DNA from: Candidatus Omnitrophota bacterium
GTDB taxonomy: Bacteria > Omnitrophota > Gorgyraeia > Zapsychrales > Fredricksoniimonadaceae
DNA: 51,332 nucleotides
Direction of reading: 5' to 3'
Assembly (NCBI GenBank): GCA_028865345.1
Contig: JAGWKL010000012.1
Coordinates: forward strand, 1-51,332
Within the stretch, counting starts at the first letter, position 1. Each line of letters begins with the position of its first letter. The position numbers and the translations under genes were made by a program. The notes under the pieces are model-generated. The model made no database searches. It was not told the origin of the DNA and saw only the letters and a list, made by a program, of their open reading frames with translations. This document shows positions 26,169 to 36,274 of the stretch, piece after piece.

Positions 26169-27071
26169 ATGAAAGACACGTTTGTGCTTGAGCAAAAATC
26201 GCTGGTGGAATCCTATCTGAACCGTGGCCCCAGGCCCCTGTCGAGTTATTCTTTTGTCAGCGTGTTTGCCTGGTGTGATTTTTTCGATTTCGAATTCCGG
26301 ATGATCAAGGATTCCTTGTGCATCTTTGCCACAGGCGCCTCCGGCAGCTTTTTATACCTGCCGCCGCTGGGAAAGGTTTTTGACTTATCGACGGTAGAGG
26401 AGGTTTTTCGGCACCTGGGCCGCCAGGGCGGGCCCAGAGCCGTACACCGCATCGAAAATATTCCGGGAAATTTATTGCCTGTCTTTGGCGGCGGCGGTTA
26501 TAATCAGTTTGCCAAGAATGCGGAGTACGTGTACCGCAAAGAGGACCTGATTGCCCTGAAAGGCAATGCGTATAAATCCCAGCGGCATGATTGCAATTAT
26601 TTCAAGGCCCATCATGCCGATGTGTCTTTTTTGCCTTACACGGATGAAGATTTCAGCGGGTGTATGGACCTGTATGAGCGCTGGGCGGCGGGGCGCGCCC
26701 GGGCCAACAGCGATGGAGTTTATCGATCCATGTTGCAGGAAAACCGCCTGGTGCATGCGCGCTTGCTTCGGAAGTGGAAGGCCCTGGGGTTGGTGGCAGG
26801 CGTGCTGAAGGCGGACGGCAAATGTGCAGGCTATAGTTTCGGCTACGCCGTGGATGAATCGACCTTTTGCGTTTACGCCGAGATCGCGGATTTGCAGACC
26901 ACCGGCGGCGCAGCCTACATGTTCAGGAGCTTGTGCTCCGACAGCCGCCTGGCGGCCTTCGGCCGGATCAATACCATGGACGATTTCGCCATGCCCAACG
27001 TCGAGCGCGCCAAACAGGCGTATCATCCCTCTGAGATGATCGCCTCCTACGCCGTATCGCAAAGGATTTGA
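26169..27071 (+). CDS. DUF2156 (phosphatidylglycerol lysyltransferase C-terminal/GNAT-like) protein
   Basis: NAYKSQRHDCNYFKAHH, KADGKCAGYSFGYAVDESTFCVYAEIAD, MDDFAMPNVERAKQAYHP. Confidence 0.8.
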   Translation: MKDTFVLEQKSLVESYLNRGPRPLSSYSFVSVFAWCDFFDFEFRMIKDSLCIFATGASGSFLYLPPLGKVFDLSTVEEVFRHLGRQGGPRAVHRIENIPGNLLPVFGGGGYNQFAKNAEYVYRKEDLIALKGNAYKSQRHDCNYFKAHHADVSFLPYTDEDFSGCMDLYERWAAGRARANSDGVYRSMLQENRLVHARLLRKWKALGLVAGVLKADGKCAGYSFGYAVDESTFCVYAEIADLQTTGGAAYMFRSLCSDSRLAAFGRINTMDDFAMPNVERAKQAYHPSEMIASYAVSQRI

Positions 27072-27077
27072 AAAATC

Positions 27078-27698
27078 ATGAACATCAAACTGGCCGAATT
27101 TGTGATCTTTGACGTGGAAACGACCGGCCTTTCCCCCGTCGACGGCGACCGCATCATCGAGATTGCGGCCATGAAGGTCAAAGGGCCGGTGGTCGTCGAT
27201 AAGTTTTATTCCCTGGTCAACCCCCAGCGGACCGTCCCACTGGAGGCCACCCAGATCCATAGTATCACCACAGAGATGCTGGTCACGGCGCCGCCCGCCG
27301 CGGAGGTTTTGCCCCAAATGATCCATTTTATAGGCGGGGCATGTGTGGCCGGGCATAATGTGCGTTTTGACCTGAATTTTCTGTGCTATGAGCTGAGCCT
27401 GCTCGGACGTCGTCTCCACGACCAGACCCCGGCGATAGACACCTTAAAAATGGCCCGCGATCTGCTTCCCTATTTGAGCAACCACAAGCTGTCCTATCTG
27501 GCGCGCTGCCTGGGGGTCGCGGTCGACCAGACCCACCGCGCCATGGCCGACGTTGAACTCACCGTGGCGGTGTTTTTGCGGCTGATGGAAATGGCCGGCG
27601 ACAAAGACCTTCATCAAGTGTCCGTTTTCCTGGACCAATTCGGCGTCGAGAAACCAAGCTTCAGATTAAACCAAAAATCCCAGGAATCGCTTTTCTAA
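27078..27698 (+). CDS. DnaQ-type 3'-5' exonuclease
   Basis: FVIFDVETTGLSPVDGDRIIEIAA, VAGHNVRFDLNFL, HRAMADVE. Confidence 0.92.
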   Translation: MNIKLAEFVIFDVETTGLSPVDGDRIIEIAAMKVKGPVVVDKFYSLVNPQRTVPLEATQIHSITTEMLVTAPPAAEVLPQMIHFIGGACVAGHNVRFDLNFLCYELSLLGRRLHDQTPAIDTLKMARDLLPYLSNHKLSYLARCLGVAVDQTHRAMADVELTVAVFLRLMEMAGDKDLHQVSVFLDQFGVEKPSFRLNQKSQESLF

Positions 27699-28973
27699 AT
27701 GGCGCCTTCGGTGTATCAGCACACACTTTCCCTTCGGGGAAGGGCTTTTGGGGTTTTCCGCGTTTTCAGGAGCAGGCCGCGGGTGTTTTTCTTGGACAGC
27801 AGCCTGCGCACGCCCGGGGCGCGGTTTTCCTACATCGGCTTTGCGCCGTTTACGACGGTGAGAGGCGGCGATCTGGCAGGCCTCAAAAAGGAATTCGACA
27901 AGCACCGTCTGCCGCGGCAGAAATTGTCCTTTCCCGCCGGCGCCGTCGGCTATTTAGGCTACGACGGGTCCTTGTGCTTCGGATTTTACGACACCGTCCT
28001 GACTATTGACCATCAAGAGCATAAGCTCATTATTTCGAGTTTTTTCCGGGGACGTATCAAAGATATATTAAAAGAATTGTATTTATCAACGGGTGGCGGG
28101 GCCTCGCCAGGCCCCGATGAGCAGCGAAGTCTTAATTTCCAAAGCAATTTTACCAGGGCCGGGTACATGAAGGCCGTGCGTCAGGCCCTGGAACACATCC
28201 GCCGGGGGGATATTTACCAGATCAACCTTTCGCATCAAATCAAGGTGCATATACCGGACTGGCAGCGCATCACGGATCCTGCGGCCATCTACGGGCATTT
28301 ACGCCGAGCTTTCCCGTCGGAATACGGGGCGTATCTTGATGACGGAGAGCGGGTCATCCTCAGCGCTTCCCCGGAGCGTTTTTTACGCCTGCATAACGGC
28401 ACCGTGCAGGTCAAGCCGATGAAGGGAACAAGGCCGAGGGGGAAAACCAAAGCGCAGGACAGGGCATTCAAAGAGGAGTTGATCAAAAGCCCGAAGGAAA
28501 TCGCCGAGCTTTTGATGGTGACAGACCTGGAGCGCAACGATTTGGGCCGCGTCTGCGATTACGCCTCCGTCAGGGTCAGGCGCTTGCGCACGATAGAGAC
28601 GTACAGGTCTGTGTTTCAGGCCACCTCCACCGTCGAGGGCCGCCTGCACAAGGCCCGCGACCAATTCGACCTGCTCAAAGCCGCCTTTCCCAGCGGTTCG
28701 GTGACAGGATGTCCCAAGATCGAGGCCATGAAGACGATCGAGAAGCTCGAGCACGGCCCCCGCGGCCTGTACACGGGCGCCTTGGGCTACATCAGTTTTT
28801 CCGGGGACATGGATTTTAACGTGATCATACGCGCCCTGTTCCTAAAACCGCATGAGGTTACTTTTCACGTCGGAGGCGGCATTGTGGCTGATTCCAGGCC
28901 GGCGGCCGAATGGCAGGAGACCTGGGACAAGGCCGGGCCGTTGATGGAAACATTAAGGCGGTCATTTTCATGA
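27699..28973 (+). CDS. pabB: Aminodeoxychorismate synthase component I
   Basis: GDIYQINLSHQ, SASPERFL, KPMKGTRPRG, MVTDLERNDLGRVC, SVTGCPKIEAM. Confidence 0.93.
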   Translation: MAPSVYQHTLSLRGRAFGVFRVFRSRPRVFFLDSSLRTPGARFSYIGFAPFTTVRGGDLAGLKKEFDKHRLPRQKLSFPAGAVGYLGYDGSLCFGFYDTVLTIDHQEHKLIISSFFRGRIKDILKELYLSTGGGASPGPDEQRSLNFQSNFTRAGYMKAVRQALEHIRRGDIYQINLSHQIKVHIPDWQRITDPAAIYGHLRRAFPSEYGAYLDDGERVILSASPERFLRLHNGTVQVKPMKGTRPRGKTKAQDRAFKEELIKSPKEIAELLMVTDLERNDLGRVCDYASVRVRRLRTIETYRSVFQATSTVEGRLHKARDQFDLLKAAFPSGSVTGCPKIEAMKTIEKLEHGPRGLYTGALGYISFSGDMDFNVIIRALFLKPHEVTFHVGGGIVADSRPAAEWQETWDKAGPLMETLRRSFS

Positions 28974-29722
28974 GAACGGTTTATTTTGACGGGCAATACC
29001 TCAAGGCTGGCACCCGGATCATTGAAGCTTTTACGCCGGGTTTTTTTAAGGCCAAAGGCGTTTTTGAAACCATGCTCGGTTTAGACGGCGTTGTGCTGGA
29101 TGCTTCCTTGCACCTGGAGCGCCTGCTTTCCGGGTTGAAAGCATTGGGCATCAAGCCGCCGCCCCTTAATGCTTTGCTGCTCAAAGAGGTCCTGCGGCGC
29201 AATCGATTATCAACGGCCCGCGTGCGGGCCATGGTCTGGCAGGCAGGCCGTGAGGTCCATGTGATGGCCGTGGCCCTCCCCTATAAGGCGCCTGAAAGAA
29301 AGAATTACCGGGTATGTCTTTTCAGGACCGGCCGTCGTGCGGACGACCGTCTGGCCGGCGTCAAGTCATTGGACTATGGATTGTTTGCCAAAGCCTTTGC
29401 CCTTGCCCGGGCCAAGGGCTTTGACGAGGCCCTTTTGCTCAACCGCCGCGGTCATATTTTTGAGGCCGGCCGGGCCAATATTTTCTGGATCAAGGACAGG
29501 GTTTTATACACACCCCCTTTGTCTTCGGGCTGTTTGAGCGGTATCACCCGCAGGCAGGTGATCGACAGCACGAGGAGGTTGAAAGTTCCGGTCCAAGAAA
29601 GGGACCTGACGCCCCAAATCCTTAAAGCTGCCGACGCTGCGTTTCTGACCAATTCTTTGATAGGCATTAAACCCATTGAAATCCCGTCAATTGGCGCCGC
29701 CGCTATCAAGAAAATAGATTAA
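28970..29722 (+). CDS. pabC: Class IV aminotransferase / 4-amino-4-deoxychorismate lyase
   Basis: KSLDYG, DEALLLNRRGHIFEAGRANIFWI; 4-bp overlap with pabB. Confidence 0.85.
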   Translation: MRTVYFDGQYLKAGTRIIEAFTPGFFKAKGVFETMLGLDGVVLDASLHLERLLSGLKALGIKPPPLNALLLKEVLRRNRLSTARVRAMVWQAGREVHVMAVALPYKAPERKNYRVCLFRTGRRADDRLAGVKSLDYGLFAKAFALARAKGFDEALLLNRRGHIFEAGRANIFWIKDRVLYTPPLSSGCLSGITRRQVIDSTRRLKVPVQERDLTPQILKAADAAFLTNSLIGIKPIEIPSIGAAAIKKID

Positions 29723-29800
29723 AGATTTCACACAAGACCCGGGAATTGATATACTATTTTAGATTAAATTTTATTAACCTTTAATGCTTTAGGACATCAG

Positions 29801-30940
29801 ATGAAGATCCGCACCAAGGCCGTACATACCGGCGTCAATATCGATAAAACATTTAACTCGGTGATAACCCCGATCTATCCCACATCCACTTTTTTCTTCG
29901 ATGAGATCGGCAAAAATAAGGGATATGATTACACCCGCTCGGGCAATCCCACCCGCGCGGCCCTGGAGGCCAATATCGCGGCCATGGAGGGCGGCGTGGA
30001 CTGTTCGGTGACAGCCACGGGCATGGCCGCCATTACGGCTGTGATGTTCTTCCTTAAAGCAGGGGACCATATCATCACCGGGGATGACATTTACGGCGGC
30101 ACCTTCCGGTTGTTCAATGCCGTCTTAAAGCCTATGGGGTATGAGTTTTCGTTCCTGAACATGAGGGACATCAAGGCCGTGAAGGCCGCTGTGAAGAAGA
30201 ACACCAAAATGATCTGGATCGAAACGCCGTCCAATCCTTTGCTTAATATCGTGGACATGGAAGCGGTCGTGGGCCTCGCCAAGAAGGCCGGTTGTTTGAG
30301 CGTCGTGGACAACACCTTTCTGTCCCCGTATTTCCAAAGTCCTTTTGAATTCGGCGCGGACATGGTGGTCCACTCGACGACCAAATACCTCAACGGCCAT
30401 TCCGATGTGGTGGGCGGGGCGATCGTTTATTCTCGCCAAGAACTGCAGGAGCGCGGCCGTTATCTGGTCAATGCCCTGGGGGTTTCCCAGTCGCCTTACG
30501 ATGCCTGGCTGGTTTTACGGGGCGTGAAGACCCTGCCCCAGCGCATGGAAGCGCACCAGGCCAATGCCCTGAAGATCGCCCAATTCCTCGAAGGGCATAA
30601 AAATGTCAAGAAGGTATATTATCCAGGCTTAAAAAGCCATCCGCAGCAGGAACTTATCAAAAAACAGATGAAGGGCTTCGGTGCCATGCTGGCTTTTGAA
30701 TTGGACACCAAGCAGGTGCCATTGAATACATTCTTTAAGAAGTTGCATTTTTTCGCCCTGGCCGAGTCCTTGGGCGGAGTGGAATCCTTGGTCGAGACCC
30801 CATGGTTCATGAGCCATGCCTCCATGGGCGAGGCAGGGCTTATTGCCTCGGGCATGACCAAAGAGACCGTACGCGTGTCCGTAGGTATTGAAGATGCCGA
30901 AGACCTGATCGCCGATTTGAACCAGGCATTAAAAGGATAA
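29801..30940 (+). CDS. Cys/Met-metabolism PLP enzyme (cystathionine gamma-synthase/lyase type)
   Basis: YDYTRSGNPTRAALE, IWIETPSNPLLNIVD, VHSTTKYLNGHSDVVGG. Confidence 0.94.
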   Translation: MKIRTKAVHTGVNIDKTFNSVITPIYPTSTFFFDEIGKNKGYDYTRSGNPTRAALEANIAAMEGGVDCSVTATGMAAITAVMFFLKAGDHIITGDDIYGGTFRLFNAVLKPMGYEFSFLNMRDIKAVKAAVKKNTKMIWIETPSNPLLNIVDMEAVVGLAKKAGCLSVVDNTFLSPYFQSPFEFGADMVVHSTTKYLNGHSDVVGGAIVYSRQELQERGRYLVNALGVSQSPYDAWLVLRGVKTLPQRMEAHQANALKIAQFLEGHKNVKKVYYPGLKSHPQQELIKKQMKGFGAMLAFELDTKQVPLNTFFKKLHFFALAESLGGVESLVETPWFMSHASMGEAGLIASGMTKETVRVSVGIEDAEDLIADLNQALKG

Positions 30941-30941
30941 T

Positions 30942-31712
30942 ATGGATAAAAAAGACCGTTTTGCGGCGCTGTTTCTGGCCGCTGTTTGTTTTGTCTCAGC
31001 CGCAGGTCAGGCCTATGCCGGCATGCCTGACGTTGCGGCCGCGATCATGAACAAGAATTATACAGCCGCCCGCGACCTGGCATCTGCGATCATGAACAAC
31101 AGCCAGGACCCTGCCCAGCGTACGGAGGCTCAATATTATTACGGTTTGGCCCAGCTGCGTTTGGGGCAATATGCGCAGGCCCGCAGCGCCTTTCAAAGCG
31201 TCATGGACAGCCGTCCGTCCCAGGACGGTTATGACAAGGCCGCCCTGAGCCTGACGGAAGGATTTTATATGGCCGGCTTGTATTCCGATGCCCTGGATAC
31301 GGCCACCCGGTTATTGAGAAAAAGTCCGCATTCTTCATATCTTAGCCTCATCTATTTCAAGATCGCGGGGGCGGATTTGAAATTGATGCGCTGGGAAGAG
31401 GCCCATTACTATTTGAACAAGATCCTCGAAGATTTTCCCAAAAGCCCTGAGGCGTCCATTGCCAAGCAGCTTCTGGAAGAAAAGCAGTATTTTGCCGTCC
31501 AGGTGGGGTCGTTTTTGGACAAGGGCCGGGCCCTGGCCCTGATCGACGATCTGAAAGGCGACGGCCAATATGCCTACGTGGTCGAAACTACATCCCCCGA
31601 TGGGCACACCTATTACCGCGTGCGTGTGGGACAGATGAGCTCGCTCAATGACGCCGAAGATTTGAAGAAGGACCTGGAAAAATTGGGATACTCCACCTTG
31701 ATCTATCCTTAG
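30942..31712 (+). CDS. TPR/SPOR domain protein
   Basis: Signal peptide, TPR-like repeats, C-terminal FAVQVGSFLDKGRALALIDDL...YYRVRVG SPOR. Confidence 0.85.
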   Translation: MDKKDRFAALFLAAVCFVSAAGQAYAGMPDVAAAIMNKNYTAARDLASAIMNNSQDPAQRTEAQYYYGLAQLRLGQYAQARSAFQSVMDSRPSQDGYDKAALSLTEGFYMAGLYSDALDTATRLLRKSPHSSYLSLIYFKIAGADLKLMRWEEAHYYLNKILEDFPKSPEASIAKQLLEEKQYFAVQVGSFLDKGRALALIDDLKGDGQYAYVVETTSPDGHTYYRVRVGQMSSLNDAEDLKKDLEKLGYSTLIYP

Positions 31713-32645
31713 ATGAAACCTCCCGCAGTGATCTTTATCGCCGGGCCGACCGCCGTAGGGAAATCCGAAGCAGCCCTTGTCTTGGGGCCACGCCTTGATG
31801 CAGAAATCATCTGTTGCGATGCTTTTCAGGTTTACCGCGAGATCAACATTGCCAGCGATAAGCCATCCACGCAGGCAAGGTCAAAGGTTTTCCATCATCT
31901 GGTGGATGTTCTTTCCGTCACGGAAGAATTCAATGCGGCCCGATGGCAGAAGCTTTGCTTAGCCGCCATCCGGGACGTGCGTTCCCGCGGTAAAATGCCC
32001 TTGATCGTCGGCGGCAGCGGCATGTACATGTCGGTTTTGCTGGACGGTATTTTTGAAGAGGTCCCGGCAGGCAAGGATATAAAGGAAGAGTTAAGCCGGG
32101 AACTGGCGGCCAAAGGTCCGGCGGTTTTGCATGAACGTCTCATGGCCCTGGATCCGCAGGCCGCCTCCAGGATCCATCCCCGTGATCCGCAAAGGATCAT
32201 CCGGGCCCTGCAGGTGGTCCAATCGACAGGCAAGCCCATTTCGCAGCTTCAACCCAGGCGCGAAGGACTGTGGGGCAAAATGCCGGTGGCGATCTTCGCC
32301 CTGAACCGCCCGCGCCAGGAACTTTACCGGCGGGTGGATGCCCGTGTGGAGGGGATGTTCGCCCAAGGGATCGTCGAAGAAATTCAAAAAGTCTCGCGGC
32401 TGCCTTTGAGCGCCACCGCGCGCAAGCTCATCGGCATCCCTGAGGTCACGGGATATTTGAACGGGGAGTATGATCTCGACCGCGCCAAATACCTGATGAA
32501 GCTCCATACCCGGCATTACGCCAAACGTCAATTGACCTGGTTCAGGGGCCAAGAGCGCCTGAGGTGGATCGACATCGCGGCAGGGCAATCGGCGCAGGAT
32601 GCGGCGGAAATCATCGCACGGCATATAGAAGATGATCAGGGCTGA
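31713..32645 (+). CDS. miaA: tRNA dimethylallyltransferase
   Basis: IAGPTAVGKSEAAL, IICCDAFQVYREINIASDKPS, YAKRQLTWFR. Confidence 0.96.
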   Translation: MKPPAVIFIAGPTAVGKSEAALVLGPRLDAEIICCDAFQVYREINIASDKPSTQARSKVFHHLVDVLSVTEEFNAARWQKLCLAAIRDVRSRGKMPLIVGGSGMYMSVLLDGIFEEVPAGKDIKEELSRELAAKGPAVLHERLMALDPQAASRIHPRDPQRIIRALQVVQSTGKPISQLQPRREGLWGKMPVAIFALNRPRQELYRRVDARVEGMFAQGIVEEIQKVSRLPLSATARKLIGIPEVTGYLNGEYDLDRAKYLMKLHTRHYAKRQLTWFRGQERLRWIDIAAGQSAQDAAEIIARHIEDDQG

Positions 32646-32860
32646 GTTTATTCTTCGAGCGACACTTCGATTTTTAGCTGCCGCACGCCGAGCAAACGAG
32701 GGAAGCCTGAGCCGTAGGGCGAAGGCTGGCCAAACTTGTCCGAGCTTTGAAGTTCAAGAGAACTTCAAAGCGAGTTGTTTGGCCACCGAGTGAGCGAGGA
32801 CCGGCAGCGGCCGCCGTAGGCGGCAAAAATCGACCGTGGAGCGAGAAGAATAAATTCAGC
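32641..32860. repeat. ~220-bp imperfect inverted repeat with perfect central palindrome
   Basis: GCTGAGTTTATTCTTC vs GAAGAATAAATTCAGC arms, TCGATTTTT/AAAAATCGA, GGCCAAAC/GTTTGGCC, centre GCTTTGAAGTTC-aaga-GAACTTCAAAGC. Confidence 0.8.
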
Positions 32861-32881
32861 CAGTATCTTTTAAACCACTCT

Positions 32882-34138
32882 ATGAAAGAAAAGATCATAT
32901 TAGCGCTGGTCATCGAGCACGCGCACAGCAGCTGGTCGCCGGACGATGAGGCGGCGGAGATGACGCAGTTGATCACCAGCTGCGGCGGGGAAATCGTGCA
33001 TACGGTTTTCTGCCGGACCATGCCGCCCACCGCCTCCCACATGCTCACCAAAGGCAAGGTCGACGAGATCAAGGCCTTGTGCCGGGCGGGCGGCATCGAC
33101 GCTGTGATCGTCAGCTGCGACCTGAAAGGCACCCAGCAGCGCAACCTCGAGGCTGATTTCGGCGTCAAGACCCTGGACCGCACCCAGGTCATCCTGGATA
33201 TTTTTGCCAAACGCGCCACCTCGCAGGAAGGCAAGATGCAGGTGGAGCTGGCCCAGTTGCAATACCGTCTTCCCAGGCTCACGGGTCACGGCGAAGAAAT
33301 GTCGCGTTTAGGCGGCGGCATCGGCAGCTTGGGCCCCGGAGAAACCAAGCTCGAAATCGACCGCCGCCGCATCGCTGAGAAAATCGACAGGCTGAGGAGG
33401 GATCTCAAGGGAGTCACCCAAAACCGGCAAGTCAAACGCAAAAAACGTCAAGACCAAAAAATCCCCACCGCGGCCCTGGTCGGGTATACCAATGCCGGAA
33501 AATCCACATTGCTAAACGCCCTCACCGGGTCGGAAACCTTGGTTAGGGACGGACTTTTCACCACCCTGGATCCGTTGGCCCGCCAAGCCATCCTGCCTGA
33601 CCGCCGCAAGGTGGTTTTTTCAGACACCGTCGGGTTCATGCATGCCCTGCCCCATGGACTGATCGAGGCTTTCAAGGCCACCCTCGAGGAAGTCCGGGAG
33701 GCGGACCTGTTATTGCATGTGCTGGATGTCAGTCACCCCGATTATCATAAATTTTATGACGCGGTCAACGAGGTCCTGGGCCAATTAAAGGTCCTGGACA
33801 AGCCCACGGTCCTGGTGTTTAACAAAATAGACAAACTGGAAGACCGCAAGCGGCTGGAGCAGATCAAGAGGGGATTGGGTCCCGGCATAGGCATCTGCGC
33901 GCTTAAAGGCGAGAATGTCCAGCAACTGCTCTTGTTGGTCGAGGACATGTTGTCCGCGGGCCATGTCGATATCGATGTCGTGCTGCCGGCCGGCCGCATG
34001 GACCTGGTCAATCTGGCCCATGTCAAGGGCAGGGTGCATGAGGTCAAGTATTCGGCCAAAGGCATACGCCTCAAAGCGTCCCTGCCGGCCCAAACCGCCG
34101 GCCTTTTTAGGCTGCCCCAAGTTGACAAAGCCGTTTAA
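32882..34138 (+). CDS. hflX: GTPase HflX
   Basis: RLGGGIGSLGPGETKLEIDRRRI, VGYTNAGKSTLLNALTG, FSDTVGFMHALPHGLIEAF. Confidence 0.96.
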   Translation: MKEKIILALVIEHAHSSWSPDDEAAEMTQLITSCGGEIVHTVFCRTMPPTASHMLTKGKVDEIKALCRAGGIDAVIVSCDLKGTQQRNLEADFGVKTLDRTQVILDIFAKRATSQEGKMQVELAQLQYRLPRLTGHGEEMSRLGGGIGSLGPGETKLEIDRRRIAEKIDRLRRDLKGVTQNRQVKRKKRQDQKIPTAALVGYTNAGKSTLLNALTGSETLVRDGLFTTLDPLARQAILPDRRKVVFSDTVGFMHALPHGLIEAFKATLEEVREADLLLHVLDVSHPDYHKFYDAVNEVLGQLKVLDKPTVLVFNKIDKLEDRKRLEQIKRGLGPGIGICALKGENVQQLLLLVEDMLSAGHVDIDVVLPAGRMDLVNLAHVKGRVHEVKYSAKGIRLKASLPAQTAGLFRLPQVDKAV

Positions 34139-34157
34139 CTATGTTAAATTGACCCCT

Positions 34158-35099
34158 ATGCTCCGTCGCAATATTCTTTTTTCAGCCCTGTTTTTAATTG
34201 TGTTTCCTTCTCTGGGCCGGGCGGATTGGATCTGGACCCCTGAGACGGGAAAGTTCATCAATCCCCAGTGGGAAGTCAAATCAACCCCTGCCGACCAGCT
34301 GGAATTCGCCCAAAGTTTCAGGGACCAGGGCAACTGCAAGAAGGCCATTGTCGAGTACAAGAAACTGCTGAACACCTATCCCCGCTCTAAGGAGGCCCCG
34401 GAAGCCGAGTTTTATACGGGCCAATGCCTGGAAAAAATGGACAAACCTTATGAAGCCTATAAGGCCTACCAGATGGTCATCGATAAATATCCCTTCAGCA
34501 ACCGTTCCGCGCAGATCGTAACGCTTGAGTACAATATCGCCAACCATCTCCTGGAGAACAAAGGCCGCAGCAAATGGGCCCAGGCGGTCATGGGCAGCGA
34601 CCAGCGCGTTATTGAGATATTGAACACCGTTGTCAAGGACGCGCCTTACGGAAAATACGCGGCGCTTTCCGAATACAAGATCGGGCTTTATTATAAGGAA
34701 AGAGGAGATTACCAGAATGCCCGTGATGAATTCGAAAAGACCATGGACGATTACCCCAACAGTGAATGGGCGCAGGCCGCCAAATTCCAGATTGCCATGG
34801 CCGACAGCTCCAGGGCCTCGGACGCGCAGCATGAGCAGAAGGTCAGCAGCATCGCCCTGGATGAATTCAAGCAATTCGTCAAGACCCACCCGGACAGCGA
34901 ACTGGACCCCGAAGCCAAGAAACAAATGGCCCTGCTTAGGAACAAAGAAGCGAAAAATGATTTTATCATTGCCCAATTTTATCAAAAGCAGAGGCAGTTG
35001 GAGGCCGCGCGGATTTATTATAAGGAAGTCGTTGATCACTACCCAGATACTCCCTGGGCGTTCAAAGCCCTGGCCATCTTAAAAACCATCGGTGGATAA
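34158..35099 (+). CDS. bamD: Outer membrane assembly factor BamD-like TPR protein
   Basis: Signal peptide; FRDQGNCKKAIVEYKKLLNTYPRSKEAPEAEF...YQMVIDKYPFS repeats. Confidence 0.85.
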   Translation: MLRRNILFSALFLIVFPSLGRADWIWTPETGKFINPQWEVKSTPADQLEFAQSFRDQGNCKKAIVEYKKLLNTYPRSKEAPEAEFYTGQCLEKMDKPYEAYKAYQMVIDKYPFSNRSAQIVTLEYNIANHLLENKGRSKWAQAVMGSDQRVIEILNTVVKDAPYGKYAALSEYKIGLYYKERGDYQNARDEFEKTMDDYPNSEWAQAAKFQIAMADSSRASDAQHEQKVSSIALDEFKQFVKTHPDSELDPEAKKQMALLRNKEAKNDFIIAQFYQKQRQLEAARIYYKEVVDHYPDTPWAFKALAILKTIGG

Positions 35100-35617
35100 T
35101 GTTCCGTATTGTCTTGTGTTTGCTCTTGGTGACGGCTGCCGGCTGCGGGTATACGACCGGTTCCCTGCTGCCCGGCAAATATAAGAAAATCACCATCCTG
35201 CCTTTCCGCAATAAGATCAGCAATTTCAACGTAGACAGCAGTACGATTTATGTGCCCGGCCTGGAGACCCAGGTCACCACCGCCATTATCGACAGGTTCT
35301 TGTTCGACGGGAATTTACGGGTTGTTAAGCCGCAGGAGGCTGACCTTATTTTAAGCGGGGCCTTGACCGGCATCGCACAGGACGAACTGCGCCAGGACGT
35401 CAACCAGAATGTCCAGGAATACCGCATCCGGATCATCGTAGCCATGACCTTGAAGGATGCCGCCACGGGCAAGGTACTTTGGAGAGAACCTTCTTTCACC
35501 GGGGAAAGCACCTATTTTCTCACCGGACCGCAGGCCCAATCGCAAAGTTCCGCGATAAGCACCGCGTTGACCGACCTTGCCACCCGTGCTGTTGAGCGCA
35601 CCGTCGAAAATTGGTAA
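35099..35617 (+). CDS. LptE-like LPS-assembly lipoprotein
   Basis: Lipobox VTAAGCGY; KKITILPFRNKI...LSGALTGI pattern. Confidence 0.8.
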   Translation: MFRIVLCLLLVTAAGCGYTTGSLLPGKYKKITILPFRNKISNFNVDSSTIYVPGLETQVTTAIIDRFLFDGNLRVVKPQEADLILSGALTGIAQDELRQDVNQNVQEYRIRIIVAMTLKDAATGKVLWREPSFTGESTYFLTGPQAQSQSSAISTALTDLATRAVERTVENW

Positions 35618-35620
35618 CCT

Positions 35621-36274
35621 ATGATCTATCTTTTGCTGGGCGATGACCTTGCGGCCGTTGATGCCAGGATCGCCGAGATCAAGTCCAGGTTTTTTAAAGG
35701 TTCCGAGGAGGCCCTGGCCTTTGACTTTGACAATCTCGACGGCAGCCGGCTGGAGGCCCACGCATTAAAAAAAGCGCTGCTCGTCCTTCCGGTCATTGCC
35801 CCGCACCGCCTCATCGTTGTCCGTCAGATCCATAAATTAAAACCCGCGGACATCAAGGTGTTGATGGCTTTTTGCCAAAAGCCGGCGAAGCACTGCGATC
35901 TTGTCCTGGAATCCTCTGAAAGCGCGCTTAAAGGCGATTTGAAGGACCTCACCCTTTACGTCAAGGCCAGCATGCTGGAAGGCCCCAAGGCGCCCAATGT
36001 TTTTGACATGACCAAATTGATGACAGCCCACCGCAGCGGGGAAGCCCTGAAAATATTGGACGGTTTTTGGCGTGCCAACATGCATCCTTTGCAGATCATG
36101 CCGGCGCTGGTGTGGTATTGGAGCAAGGAAGGCAGGTTACGCGGCAAGGAGATCTTCAAGAAAGGGCTTACGGCGCTCCAGGAGGCGGACCTGAACATCA
36201 AACGCAGCCGGCTGGAACCTAAATATGCGCTGGAGAAATTAGTGGTGGAGTTGGGCCTGTTACTTCGCCGCTAA
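35621..36274 (+). CDS. holA: DNA polymerase III delta subunit-like
   Basis: HRLIVVRQIHKLK..., LVLESSES, C-terminal LNIKRSRLEPKYALEKLVVEL; position before rpsT. Confidence 0.82.
   Translation: MIYLLLGDDLAAVDARIAEIKSRFFKGSEEALAFDFDNLDGSRLEAHALKKALLVLPVIAPHRLIVVRQIHKLKPADIKVLMAFCQKPAKHCDLVLESSESALKGDLKDLTLYVKASMLEGPKAPNVFDMTKLMTAHRSGEALKILDGFWRANMHPLQIMPALVWYWSKEGRLRGKEIFKKGLTALQEADLNIKRSRLEPKYALEKLVVELGLLLRR

Noticed and set aside
32747-32881. N-terminal extension of hflX ORF
   Set aside because: Lies in the inverted-repeat element and gives low-complexity residues; HflX homology starts at MKEKIILALVIEH (32882)
33915-34157. N-terminal extension of bamD ORF
   Set aside because: Out-of-frame overlap with hflX; real signal peptide starts at 34158
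34281-35039. 252-aa minus-strand ORF antisense to bamD
   Set aside because: Antisense composition artefact
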